From the NCBI GenBank assembly GCA_022414725.1, contig CM039462.1, positions 130,404,262 through 130,468,261 of the forward strand: DNA of 64,000 bases. The letters run 5' to 3'. Positions 51,620 to 64,000 of this stretch are shown one piece after another. Each line of letters opens with the position of its first letter. Position 1 is the stretch's first letter. This DNA is from Microglena sp. YARC. Taxonomy: Eukaryota > Chlorophyta > Chlorophyceae > Chlamydomonadales > Chlamydomonadaceae. The notes beneath the pieces are model-generated. The model saw nothing but the letters and a program-made list of their open reading frames with translations, was not told the DNA's origin and ran no database searches. The position numbers and the translations under genes were made by a program.

Positions 51620-54600
51620 TTGGGGGTAAGTACCTCAAAGGTCGTTGCCGTTGTTGGGAGGAATGATGGCCGACTAGCTCCTCACATTCCTCAAAGTGAT
51701 GAGCTCTTGTTTGATGGGAGTTGGTTGGTTGGAGCTACCTAAGAGAGAGATTGCATTCAACAATCACTGTCCAGTCTTTTCTCATCTTATTCTTTTGAAC
51801 CCAAAATTTGTGTTTTGGGGAAACCTCAGGTCGTTGCGTTCTGGGTAAGGTGCGAAGGCCGACCAGTCCTACACTCCCTCAAACTGGGATGAGCTCAGAA
51901 TGTGATGGGAGTTGTTGGTTGACTCCCTATGCATTCAAATCACTGTCCAGCTTTTCTCATCCTTATTCTGACAATTTGTGTTTTGGGGGAAACCTCAGTA
52001 GATGCGTTTGGGTTGGAAACCGAAAGCCCGACCAGTCCTACATTCCCTAAAGTGAAGAGCTCAGAATGTGATGGGAGTTGTTGGTTGGACTCCCTATGCC
52101 ATTCAGAAGAACTGTCCAGCTTTTCTCATCTTATCTGACAATTTGTGTCTTGTGGGACACCTCAGGTCGTTGCCGTTTGGTAGGGTCAAAGGCCCGACCA
52201 GTCCACATTCCCTCAAAGTGATGAGCTCAGAATGTGAGGGACGTTGTTGGTTTTTGGACTCCCTATGCATTCAAATCACTGTCCAAGCTTATCTGCATCT
52301 TATTCTGACAATTTGTGTTTTGGGGGAAACCTCGGGTCGTTGCTGTTATGGGTATGGGGTCGAAGGCCGGACCAGTCCTACATTCCCCTCAAAGTGATAG
52401 CTCAGAAGTGATGGGAGTTGTTGGTTTGGACTCCCTATGCATTCAAAATCACTGTCCAGCTTTTCTCATGCTTTATTCTGACAATTTGGGTGTTTTGGGG
52501 GAAACCTCAGGTTCGTTGCGTTGGGTAGGGCGAAGGCCCGACCAGTCACTACATTCCCTCAAACTGAGAGCTCAAGAAGTGTGATGGGAGTTGTTGGTTT
52601 GGACTCCCTATGCATTCAGAATCACTGTCCAGCTTTTCTCATCTTATTCTGACAATTTGTGTTTTGGGGGAAACCTTAGGTAGATGCCGTTTGGGTTGGG
52701 ACGAAAGCCCGACCAGTCCTACATTCCCTCGAAGTGATGAGCTCAGAATGTGATGGGAGTTGTTGGTTTGGACTCCCTATGCATTCAAAATCACTGTCCA
52801 GCTTTTCTCATCTTATTCTGACAATTTGTGTTTTGGGGGAAACCTCAGGTAGATGCCGTTTGGGTTGGGACGAAAGCCCGACCAGTCCTACATTCCCTAA
52901 AAGTGATGAGCTCAGAATGTGATGGGAGTTGTTGGTTTGGACTCCCTATGCATTCAGAAGAACTGTCCAGCTTTTCTCATCTTATTCTGACAATTTGTGT
53001 CTTGGGGGAAACCTCAGGTCGTTGCCGTTTGGGTAGGGTCAATGGCCCGACCAGTCCTACATTCCCTCAAAGTGATGAGCTCAGAATGTGATGGGAGTTG
53101 TTGGTTTGGTAACTCCCTATGGTGCATTCAGAATCACTGTCCAGCAGCTTTTCTACTCATCTTATTCTGACAATTTGTGTTTTGGGGGAAACCACACCTC
53201 GGGTCGTTGCTGTTTGGGTAGGGTCGAAGGCCCGACTCAGTCCTTACATTCCTCAAAGATGGATGAGCTCAGAATGTGATGGGAGTTGTTGGTTTGGACT
53301 CCCTATGGACATGTTTGATGGGAGTTGTTTTGGGGTGGGGAAAGAACAGCTTTTCTCATAATGACTGAAGAACGTGTCCAGCTTTTTCATTTCATTGTGT
53401 GTTGGGGGAATCACCTCAGGTCTATGCGTCTCATTTCTTATGGGTAGATTTGTTGTTTTTGTATGGGGGAAACCTCGGGTTGCGTGTGCCGACTAGGCGT
53501 TGCCGTCAAACTGATGAGGTAGAAGGCCCGACAGGTTCCTACAATCATCAACTGATGAGCTCAGACATGTGATGGGAGTTGTTGGTTTGGACTCCCTATG
53601 CATTCAAAATCACTGTCCAGCTTTTCTCATCTTATTTGACAATTTTTGTGTTTTGGGGAAACCTAGGATAGATGCGTATGCGGTTGGACGAAAGCCGACA
53701 TCTACATTCCTAAAGTGATGAAGCTCAGAATGTGATGGGAGTTTTTGTTGGTTGGACTCCCTATGCATTCAGAATAACCTGTCCAGCTTTTCTATATTAT
53801 TTCTGACAATTTGGTCTTTGGGGGAAACCTCCAGGTCGTCTCCAGGTTGTGTAGGTTCAAAAGGCCGAACAGTCTACATTCCTCAAAGTGATCTGAGCTC
53901 AGAATGTGAATGGGAAGTATGTTGGTTATTGATCTCTATGCATTCAGAATACTGTCCCTTTCTCTCATCTTATTCTGACAATTTGTGTTTTGGGGGAAAC
54001 CTCGGTTCGTTTGGCGTTTGGGTTAGGGTCGAGAGGCCGACCAAGTCCTACATTCCTCAAATGATGAGCCAGAATGTGATGGGAGCTCAGCATTGTAGTC
54101 TTTTGAGTGACCTGTGTGGAGTTGTTTGCATCGATGTTTGGACTCCTTCACTAGCTGTCACGTCGTGCATAGTCGTCATCTTATTCGTTTTCCCTAATGC
54201 AATCTGTCAGCTGACAATTTTTGGGAAACTCAGGTTCAGTTGCTGTTTGGGTAGGTCGAGGCCCGACCAGCTCCTACATTTCCCTCAAAACTGAGCTCAG
54301 AGCTCATGCATCATATGTGCGTTTGGAGGTTGTTATGTTTCTGAAAACCTTTCGACCCTATTTGTTTCTCAGACAATCTCACCGTTTGGGTCCAGTCTCC
54401 CTCATCTTATGGATGAGCAATTTTGTCTGGGGGAAACCTCAGTCGTAGTGCCGTGTGATGATCAGATGGTGATGGAGTTGTGGGTTTGGACTCCTATGCA
54501 TTCAGAATCACTGTTCCAGACTTTTCTCATCTTGATTCTGACAATTTGTGTTTTGGGGGAAACCTCGGGTCAGTTGCTGTTTGGGTAGGGTCGAAGGCCC

Positions 54601-57600
54601 GACTCAGTCTACATTCCCTCAAAGTGATGAGCTCAGAATGTGATGGGAGTTGTTGGTTTGGACTCCTATGCATTCAAAATTCATGTCCAGCCTTTTCTCA
54701 TTCTTTTCTGATAATTTGTGTTTTGGGGGAAACCTCAGGGTCGTTGCCGTTTTGGTAGGGTCGAAAGGGCCCGACCAGTCCTACATTCCTCAAACTGATG
54801 AGCTCAGAATGTGATGGGAGTTGTTGGTTTTGGACTCCTAAGCATTTCAGAATCACTGTCGTCGCAGCTTTTTCTCATTTATCTGACAATGTTGGTGTTT
54901 TGGGGGAAAACTCAGGTAAGATGCCTCGTTTGGGTTGGGACCGAACCCGACCAGTCCTACATCCCATCAAAGTGATGAAGCTCAAGAATGTGATGGGAGT
55001 TTGTTGGTTTGGACTCCCTATGCATTCAGAAGAAACTGTCCCAGCTTTTCTCATCTTATTCTGACAGTGATTTGTGTTTTGGGGAAACCTCAGGTCGTTG
55101 CCGTTTGGGTAGGGTTGATGGCCCCGACCAAGTCCCACATTCCCTCAAGTGATGAGCTCAGACTGTGATGGAGTATGTTGGTTTGACCTCCTATGCATTC
55201 CCTGCAAGAAAAGCTTTAGAGCTCTTTAATGAAATTGTGCTGGAGGGAAACCTCAGGTTCGTTGCCGTTTGGGTAGGGTCGAAGGCCGACCAGTCCTACA
55301 TTTCAATTCAGAATGAGCTCAGAATCACTGTGCATGGGAGTTGTCATCTTATTGGACTCCTATGCATTCAGAATCAATGCCACTCTTCAGCTTTTTCTCA
55401 TCTGAAGGCCCGATTAGGTTTCAGGTCCTTTTTAACAAACCTGTCCCGTTGATGAGCTCTCAGAGTATGTGGGTTGTGATGGTGTTTTGTCAACTCCCTA
55501 TGCATTAAGAGAATCAATGTTCCAGCTTTTCTCATCTTATTCTGACAATTTGTGTTTTTGGGGAAACCTCAAGTCATTGCCGTTGAGGTAGGGGTTGCAA
55601 GGCCAAACAGTCTACATTCTCGGATGATGAGCACAGAATGTGATGGGAAGTTGTTAGTTTTGGACTCCCTATGCATTCAGATTTTCACTGTCCAGCTTTT
55701 TCATCTATATTCTGACAATTTTGTTTTGGGGGAAACCTCAGGTCTTTTGCGTTGGGTAGGGTCGATGGCCAGACCAGTCCCAATTCCCTCAAAGGGATGG
55801 GCTCATAATGTGATGGGAGTTGTTGGTTTTGGACTCCCCTATGCATTCAGAATCACTGGTCCAGCTTTTTCTCATCTTAATTCTGACAATTTGAGTTTTG
55901 GGGGAAACCTCAGGTCGTTGCCGTTTGGGTAGGGTCGAAGGCCCGACCAGTCCTAACATTCCTCAAAGTGATGAGCTCGGGAATGTGATGGGAGTTGTTG
56001 GTTTGGACTCCCTATGCATTCAAAATCAATGCCCAGCTTTTCTCATCTTATTCTGACAATTTGTGTTTTGGGGGAAACCTCAGGTAGATGCCGTTTGGGT
56101 AGGGTTGAAGGCCCGAACAGTCCTACATTCCCTCAAAGTGATGAGCTCAGAATGTGATGGGAGTTGTTGGTTTTGACTCCCTATGCATTCAGAATCACTG
56201 TCTAGCTTTCCTTATCTTATTCTGACAATTTGTGTTTTGGGGGAAACCTCAGGTCGTTGCTGTTGGGTAGGGTTGATGGCCCCGACCAGTCCACATTCCC
56301 TCTAAGGGATGGGCTTCGTGAATGTGATGGGAGTAGTTGGTTTTGACTCCCTATGCATTCAGAATCACTGTCCAGCTTTTCTCATTTTATTCTGACATTT
56401 GTGATTGGGGGAAACCTCAGGTAGATGCAAGTTGGGTAGGGTCGAAGGCCCGTGACCAGTCCTACATTCCCATCAAAACTGACGAGCTCAGAATGGATGG
56501 GAGTTGTTGGTTTGGACTCCTAGTGCATTCAGAATCACTGTCCAGCTTTTCTCATCTTAATTCTGACAATTTGTGTTTTGGGGGAAACCTCAGGTAGATG
56601 CCGTTGGGTAGGGTTGGAGGCTGACCAGACCTTACATTCCCTTCAAAGTGATGAGCACAGAATGTGATGGGAGTTGTTAGTTTGGACTCCCTATGCTTTC
56701 AAAATCACTGTCCAGCTTTTCTCATCTTATTTTGACAATTTGTGTTTTGGGGGAAACCTCAGGTCATTTGCCAGATTTGGGTAGGGTCGATGGCCAGACC
56801 AGTCCCACACATTCCCCTCAAAGAGGATTGGGCTCGGAAGTGATGGGAGTTGTTGGTTTTGAAACTCCCTATGCATTCAGAATCACTGTCCAGCTTTTCT
56901 CTCTTAAATTGTTCTGAAGATCTTGTGTGGGGAAACAGGTGAGATGTGTTGGGACGTTGAGGGTAGGTCGAAGGCCCCGACCAGTCCTACATTCCTCAAA
57001 GTGATGAGCTCAGAATGTGATGGGAGTTGTTGGTTTGGACTCCCTAATGCATTCAAAATCACTGTCCTCGGTGCTTTTCGCATCTTATTACTTGACAATA
57101 GTCTGTGTGGGGTATTGGGGGAAACCTCAGGTAGATGTGAGCATTTACAGGGGTGTATAGGGTCGATGGCCCGACCAGTCCTACATTCCCCAAAGTGATG
57201 AGGAGGCTCAGAATTTCGTGATGGGTAGTTGTTTGTTGGACTCCCTATGCATCAGAATCAATGTCCACCTTTTCTCATCTTATTCTGACAATTTTGTTTT
57301 TTCGGGAACCTCAGGTCGTTGCCGTTTGGGTAGGGTTGAAGGCCCAACCAGTCCTACATTCCCTCAAAAGTGATGAGCAACAGAAGTGTGATGGGAGTTG
57401 TTAGTTTGGGACTCCCCATGCAATTCAAAATCTCACTGTCCAGCTTTTCTCATCTTATTCTGACAATTTTGTGTTTGGGAAACCTTCAGGTCTTTGCCTG
57501 TTTGGGTAGGGTCGATGGCCAGACCAGTCCCACATTCCCTCAAAGGGATGGGCTCATAATGTGATGGGAGTTGTTTGGTTTGGAACTCCCTATGCATTCA

Positions 57601-60600
57601 GAATCACTGTCCAGCTTTCCTCTCATCTTATTTCTGACAATTTGAGTTTTGGGGGAAAAACCTCAGGTCGTTGCCGTTTGGGTGTAGGGTCGAAGGCCGA
57701 CCAGTCCTACATTCCTCAAAGTAAGATGAGCTCAGAATGTGATGGGAGTTGTTGGTTTGCGGACTCCCTATGCATTCAAAATCAATGCCCCGCTAGCTTT
57801 TCCTCATCTTAATTCTGACAATTTGTTGTTTTGGGGGAAAACCTCAGGTAGATGCCGTTTGGGTAGTAGGTTGAAGGCACCGACAGTCCTACATTCCCTC
57901 AAAGAGTGATGAGCTCAGAATGTGATGGAGTTGTTGCGTTTTGACTCCCTATGCATTCAGAATCACGTGTCTAGCTTTTCCTTATCTTATTCTGACAATT
58001 TGTGTTTAAGGGAAACCTCAGGTCGTTGCCGTTTGGGTAGGGTGTCGATGGCCAGACCCAGTCCCACATTCCCTCTAAGGATGGGCTCGGAATGTGATGT
58101 ATGGGAGTAGTGGTTTTGACTCCCTATGCATTCAGAATCACTGTCCAGCTTTTTTCTCATTTATTCTGACAATTTGTGATTTGGGGAAACCTCAGGTAGA
58201 TGCCGTTTGGGTAGGGTCGAAGGCCGACCAGTCCTACATTCCCTCAAACTGATGAGCTCAGAATGTGATGGGAGTTGTTGGTTGGACTCCCTATGCATTC
58301 TCAGAATCACTGTCCATGCTTTTCTCATCTTATTCTGACAATTTGTTTTTGGGGAAACCTCAGGTAGATGCCGTTTGGTAGGCGGTTTGAAGGCCCGACC
58401 AGTCCTACATTCCCTCAAAGTGATGAGCACAGAATGTGATGGGAGTTGTTAGTTTTTGGACTCCCTATGCGCTGTTCAAAATCACTGTCCAGCTTTTCTC
58501 ATCTTATTCTGACAATTTGTGGTTTTGGGGGAAAACCTCAGGTCATTGCGGGTTTGGGTAGGGTCGAATGGCCAGAGTCCCACATTCCTCTCAAAGGGAT
58601 GGGCTCGGAATGTGATGGGAGTTGTTGGTTTTGAAACTCCCTATGCAATTCAGAATCATGTCCAGCTTTTCTCATCTTAATCTGACAATTTGTGTTTTGG
58701 GGGAACTCAGGTGCGTTGCGTTTTAGGTAGGGTCGAAGGCCCGACCAGTCCTACATTCCTCAAAGTAATGAGGCCTCAGAAATGGATTATCCTGGGAGAA
58801 GGACTTGTTGGTTTGGGACTCCCTATGCATTCAAAATCACTGTCCAGCTTTATCGCATCTTATTCTGACAATTTGTGTATTGGGGAACCTCAGGTAATGC
58901 CATTTGGGTAGGGTGAATGGCTCGACCAGTCCTACATTCCCGCAAAGTGATGAGCTCAGAATGTGATGGGAGTTGTTGTTTGTTTGGACTCCCTATGCAT
59001 GTCAGAATCAATGTCCACCTTTTCTCATCTTATTCTGACAATTTGTGTTGGGGAAACCTCAGGTCGTTGCCGTTTGGTAGGGTTGAAGGCCACCAGTTCC
59101 TACATTCCTCAAAGTGATGAGCACAGAATGTGATGGGAGTTGTTAGTTTGGACTCCCTATGCGTTCCACTGTCTTTTCTCATCTTATTCTGACAATTTGT
59201 GTTTTGGGGGAAATCAGTCTTTGCTGTTTGGGTAGGGTTCGATGGGACAGGTCCCACATTCCCTCAAAGGATGGGCTCATAATGTGATGGGAGTTGTTGG
59301 TTTGAACTCCCTATGCATTCAGAATCACTGTCCAGCTTTTCTCATCTTATTCTGACAATTTGAGTTTATGGGGGAAAGGCTGTTGCCGTTTGGGTAGGGT
59401 CGAAGGCCCGACCAGTCCTACATTCCCTCAAACAGTGATGAGCTCAAATGTGATGGGGATTGTTGGTTTGGACTCCCTATGATTCAAAATCAATGCCCAG
59501 CTTTTCCATCTTATTCTGACAATTTGTGTTTTTGGGGGAAACCTCAGGTAGATGCCGTTTGGGTAGGGTTGAAGGCCCGAACAGTCCTACATTCCCTCAA
59601 AGTGATGAGCTCAGAATGTGATGGGAGTTGTTGGTTTTGACTCCCTATGCATTCAGAATCACTGTCTAGCTTTCCTTATCTTATTCTGACAATTTGTGTT
59701 TTAAGGGAAACCTCAGGTCGTTGCCGTTTGGGTAGGTGTCGATGGCCAGACCAGTCCCACATTCCCTCTAAGGGATGGGCTCGGAATGTGATGGGAGTAG
59801 TTGGTTTTGACTCCCTATGCATTCAGAATCACTGTCCAGCTTTTCTCATTTTATTCTGACAATTTGTGATTTGGGGGAAACCTCAGGTAGATGCAATTTG
59901 GGTAGGGTCGAAGGCCCGACCAGTCCTACATTCCCTCAAACTGATGAGCTCAGAATGTGATGGGAGTTGTTGGTTTGGACTCCCTATGCATTCAGAATCA
60001 CTGTCCAGCTTTTCTCATCTTATTCTGACAATTTGTGTTTTGGGGGAAACCTCAGGTAGATGCCGTTTGGGTAGGGTTGAAGGCCCGACCAGTCCTACAT
60101 TCCCTCAAAGTGATGAGCACAGAATGTGATGGGAGTTGTTAGTTTGGACTCCCTATGCTTTCAAAATCACTGTCCAGCTTTTCTCATCTTATTCTGACAA
60201 TTTGTGTTTTGGGGGAAACCTCAGGTCATTGCCGTTTGGGTAGGGTCGATGGCCAGACCAGTCCACATTCCCTCAAAGGATGGCTCGGAATGTGATGGGG
60301 TTGTGTTTGAACTCCCTATGCATTCAGAATCACTGTCCAGCTTTTCTCATCTTATTCTGACAATTTGTGTTTTGGGGGAAACCTCAGGTCGTTGCCGTTT
60401 AGGTAGGGTCGAAGGCCCGACCAGTCCTACATTCCCTCAAAGTAATGAGCTCAGAATGTGATGGGAGTTGTTGTTTGGACTCCCTATGCATTCAAAATCA
60501 CTGTCCAGCTTTTCGCATGCTTATTCCTGACAATTTGTGTATTGGGGAAACCTCAGGTAGATGCCATTTGGGTAGGGTCGATGGCCCGACCAGTCCTACA

Positions 60601-63600
60601 TTCCTCAAAGTGATGAGCTCAGAATGTGATGGGAGTTGTTGGTTTTGACTCCCTATGCATTCAGAAGAACAGTCCAGCTTTTCTCATCTTATTCTGACAA
60701 TTTGTGTTTTGGGGGAAAACTCAGGTCGTTGCCGTTTGGGTAGGGTCGATGGCCCGACCAGTCCTACATTCCCTCAAACTGATGAGCTCAGAATGTGATG
60801 GGAGTTGTTGGTTTGGACTCCCTATGCACACAGAATCCCTATCCACCTATTCTCATCTTATTCTGACAATTTGTGTTTTGGGGGAAACCTCAGGTAGATG
60901 CCGTTTGGGTAGGGTCGAAGGCCCGACCAGTCCTACATTCCCTCAAAGTGATGAGCTCAGAATGTGATGGGAGTTGTTGGTTTGGACTCCCTATGTATTC
61001 AGAATCACTGTCCAGCTCTTCTCATCTTATTCTGACAATTTGTGTTTTGGGGGAAACCTCAGGTAGATGCCGTTTGGGTAGGGTCGAAGGCCCGACCAGT
61101 CCTACATTCCCTCAAAGTGATGAGCTCAGAATGTGATGGGAGTTGTTAGTTTGGACTCCCTATGCATTCAAAATCACAGTCCAGCTTTTCTCATCTTATT
61201 TTGACAATTTGTACTTTGGGGGAAACCTTAGGTAGATGCCGTTTGGGTAGGGTCAAAGGCCCGACTAGTCCTACATTCCCTCAAAGTGATGAGCTCAGAA
61301 TGTGATGGGAGTTGTTGGTTTGGACTCCCTATGCATTCAAAATCACTGTCCAGCTTTTCTCATCTTATTCTGACAATTTGTGTTTTGGGGGAAACCTCAG
61401 GTAGATGCCGTTTGGGTTGGGACGAAAGCCCGACCAGTCCTACATTCCCTCAAAGTGATGAGCTCAGAATGTGATGGGAGTTGTTGGTTTGGACTCCCTA
61501 TGCATTCAGAAGAACTGTCCAGCTTTTCTCATCTTATTCTGACAATTTGTGTTTTGGGGGAAACCTCAGGTAGATGCCGTTTGGGTAGGGTCGAAGGCCC
61601 GACCAGTCCTACATTCCCTCAAAGTGATGAGCTCAGAATGTGATGGGAGTTGTTGGTTTGGACTCCCTATGCATTCAGAATCAATGTCCACCTTTTCTCA
61701 TCTTATTCTGACAATTTGTGTTTTTGGGGAAACCTCAGGTCGTTGCCGTTTGGGTAGGGTTGAAGGCCCAATCAGTCCTACATTCCCTCAAAGTGATGAG
61801 CACAGAATGTGATGGGAGTTGTTAGTTTGGACTCCCTATGCATTCAAAATCACTGTCCAGCTTTTCTCATCTTATTCTGACAATTTGTGTTTTGGGGGAA
61901 ACCTCAGGTCTTTGCCGTTTGGGTAGGGTCAAAGGCCAGACCAGTCCCACATTCCCTCAAAGGGATGGGCTCATAATGTGATGGGAGTTGTTGGTTTGAA
62001 CTCCCTATGCATTCAGAATCACTGTCCAGCTTTTCTCATCTTATTCTGACAATTTGAGTTTTGGGGGAAACCTCAGGTCGTTGCCGTTTGGGTAGGGTCG
62101 AAGGCCCGACCAGTCCTACATTCCCTCAAAGTGATGAGCTCAGAATGTGATGGGAGTTGTTGGTTTGGACTCCCTATGCATTCAAAATCAATGCCCAGCT
62201 TTTCTCATCTTATTCTGACAATTTGTGTTTTGGGGGAAACCTCAGGTAGATGCCGTTTGGGTAGGGTTGAAGGCCCGAACAGTCCTACATTCCCTCAAAG
62301 TGATGAGCTCAGAATGTGATGGGAGTTGTTGGTTTTGACTCCCTATGCATTCAGAATCACTGTCTATCTTTCCTTATCTTATTCTGACAATTTGTGTTTT
62401 GGGGGAAACCTCAGGTCGTTGCCGTTTGGGTAGGTGTCGATGGCCAGACCAGTCCCACATTCCCTCTAAGGGATGGGCTCGGAATGTGATGGGAGTAGTT
62501 GGTTTTGACTCCCTATGCATTCAGAATCACTGTCCAGCTTTTCTCATTTTATTCTGACAATTTGTGATTTGGGGGAAACCTCAGGTAGATGCAATTTGGG
62601 TAGGGTCGAAGGCCCGACCAGTCCTACATTCCCTCAAAGTGATGAGCACAGAATGTGATGGGAGTTGTTAGTTTGGACTCCCTATGCTTTCAAAATCACT
62701 GTCCAGCTTTTCTCATCTTATTCTGACAATTTGTGTTTTGGGGGAAACCTCAGGTCATTGCCGTTTGGGTAGGGTCGATGGCCAGACCAGTCCCACATTC
62801 CCTCAAAGGGATGGGCTCGGAATGTGATGGGAGTTGTTGGTTTGAACTCCCTATGCATTCAGAATCACTGTCCAGCTTTTCTCATCTTATTCTGACAATT
62901 TGTGTTTTGGGGGAAACCTCAGGTCGTTGCCGTTTGGGTAGGGTCGAAGGCCCGACCAGTCCTACATTCCCTCAAAGTGATGAGCTCAGAATGTGATGGG
63001 AGTTGTTGGTTTGGACTCCCTATGCATTCAAAATCACTGTCCAGCTTTTCGCATCTTATTCTGACAATTTGTGTATTGGGGGAAACCTCAGGTAGATGCC
63101 ATTTGGGTAGGGTCGATGGCCCGACCAGTCCTACATTCCCTCAAAGTGATGAGCTCAGAATGTGATGGGAGTTGTTGGTTTTGACTCCCTATGCATTCAG
63201 AAGAACAGTCCAGCTTTTCTCATCTTATTCTGACAATTTGTGTTTTGGGGGAAAACTCAGGTCGTTGCCGTTTGGGTAGGGTCGAAGGCCCGACCAGTCC
63301 TACATTCCCTCAAACTGATGAGCTCAGAATGTGATGGGAGTTGTTGGTTTGGACTCCCTATGCACACAGAATCCCTATCCACCTATTCTCATCTTATTCT
63401 GACAATTTGTGTTTTGGGGGAAACCTCAGGTAGATGCCGTTTGGTTTGGGACGAAAGCCCGACCAGTCCTGCATTCCCTCAAACTGATGAGCTCAGAATG
63501 TGATGGGAGTTGTTGGTTTGGACTCCCTATGCATTCAGAAGAACTGTCCAGCTTTTCTCATCTTATTCTGACAATTTGTGTTTTGGGGGAAACCTCAGGT

Positions 63601-63920
63601 AGATGCCGTTTGGGTAGGGTCAAAGGCCCGACCAGTCCTACATTCCCTCAAAATGATGAGCTCAGAATGTGATGGGAGTTGTTGGTTTGGACTCCCTATG
63701 CATTCAGAATCACTGTCCAGCTTTTCTCATCTTATTCTGACAATTTGTGTTTTGGGGGAAACCTCAGGTCGTTGCCGTTTGGGTAGGGTCAAAGGCCCGA
63801 CCAGTCCTACATTCCCTCAAAGTGATGAGCTCAGAATGTAATGGGAGTTGTTGGTTTGGACTCCCTATGCATTCAGAATCACTGTCCAGCTTTTCTCATC
63901 TTATTCTGACAATTCGTGAG
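51620..63920 (+). repeat. 169-bp satellite array, about 72 monomers
   Basis: A head-to-tail monomer running CAGGTCGTTGCCGTTTGGGT - AGGGTCGAAGGCCCGACCAG - TCCTACATTCCCTCAAAGTG - ATGAGCTCAGAATGTGATGG - GAGTTGTTGGTTTGGACTCC - CTATGCATTC and on to TTGTGTTTTGGGGGAAAC. In the right third the period is exactly 169 bp (for example 63,240, 63,409, 63,578, 63,747). Variant positions (GTCGTTGCC or GTAGATGCC; TCAGAATCACTG or TCAGAAGAACTG) define monomer types. Repeated 87-codon frames are by-products. Left of about 59.4 kb nearly every monomer carries small indels. Confidence 0.95.
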
Positions 63921-63981
63921 TTTGAATGCATACGGGGTCCAAACCAACAACTCCCATCACATTCTGAGCCGTAGCTCATTC
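63921..63981 (-). repeat. Inverted satellite monomer fragment
   Basis: TTTGAATGCATACGGGGTCC, AAACCAACAACTCCCATCAC, ATTCTGAGC is the reverse complement of the monomer segment CTCAGAATG...ATGCATTCAAA. Orientation flips at about 63,915-63,920. Confidence 0.9.
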
Positions 63982-64000
63982 AATGCTGGTGACTTGTGAA

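Noticed and set aside
51808..63974. Dozens of 62-87-residue ORFs ending SDELRM
   Set aside because: They are frames of one 169-bp satellite monomer, and 169 is not a multiple of 3.

Overview
This is eukaryotic nuclear DNA. It has spliceosomal introns with GTATGT, GTGAGT and GTAAGA donors, non-LTR retrotransposons, hAT-type miniature transposons, a tRNA-derived SINE, long microsatellites and a roughly 169-bp satellite array. There are no operons or ribosome-binding sites. Genes are sparse. The mixture suggests a repeat-rich protist or microalga, possibly green, but nothing here fixes the species. A 1,000-base run of N (50,501-51,500) marks an assembly gap, and sequence quality falls on both sides of it.

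Layout. 1-3.7 kb: a 47-bp tandem repeat, a CA microsatellite, then two exons of a catalase-peroxidase (KatG) that splice together exactly in phase. The N-terminal exons lie left of the window. 3.7-9.1 kb: mostly non-coding, with one small, probably organelle-targeted gene (6,386) and a hAT miniature element. 9.2-23.5 kb: a degenerate array of modules, each carrying one 99-nt phase-0 exon that encodes exactly one 33-residue ankyrin repeat. Six exons are intact and the others are frameshifted, truncated or fused. G/T-rich strand-asymmetric DNA, minisatellites, (CTCA)n tracts, an L1 ORF1-like fragment, a SINE and a hAT element have accumulated between them. 23.9-30 kb: a 5'-truncated LINE, a CAG-containing tandem repeat, three hAT elements with perfect 8-bp target duplications, a SINE fragment with a 13-bp target duplication, and low-complexity DNA.

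31.2-50.5 kb: three tandem copies of a unit of about 6.3 kb (A 31,192-42,330; B 42,331-48,679; C 48,680 into the gap). Each complete unit holds a retroelement-like segment ('X') ending in (TGTAA)n, fold-back palindromes, a nested 1.17-kb hAT element, a 204-bp degenerate repeat, and a copy of the small gene also found at 6.4 kb. In unit A only, a nearly complete LINE of about 4.8 kb on the minus strand (ORF1; ORF2 with endonuclease, reverse transcriptase and zinc knuckle) sits inside the X tail. Units B and C show the empty site. The LINE and X share the last ~21 nt before their (TGTAA)n tails, so X looks like a non-autonomous partner.

51.6-63.9 kb: about 72 monomers of a 169-bp satellite with higher-order periodicity, ending in an inverted monomer at the right edge.

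The probable cellular genes are the KatG-like peroxidase, the small gene family and perhaps the ankyrin gene. Most of the rest is mobile or tandem-repeat DNA, and much of the interest lies in how these elements nest and date one another.
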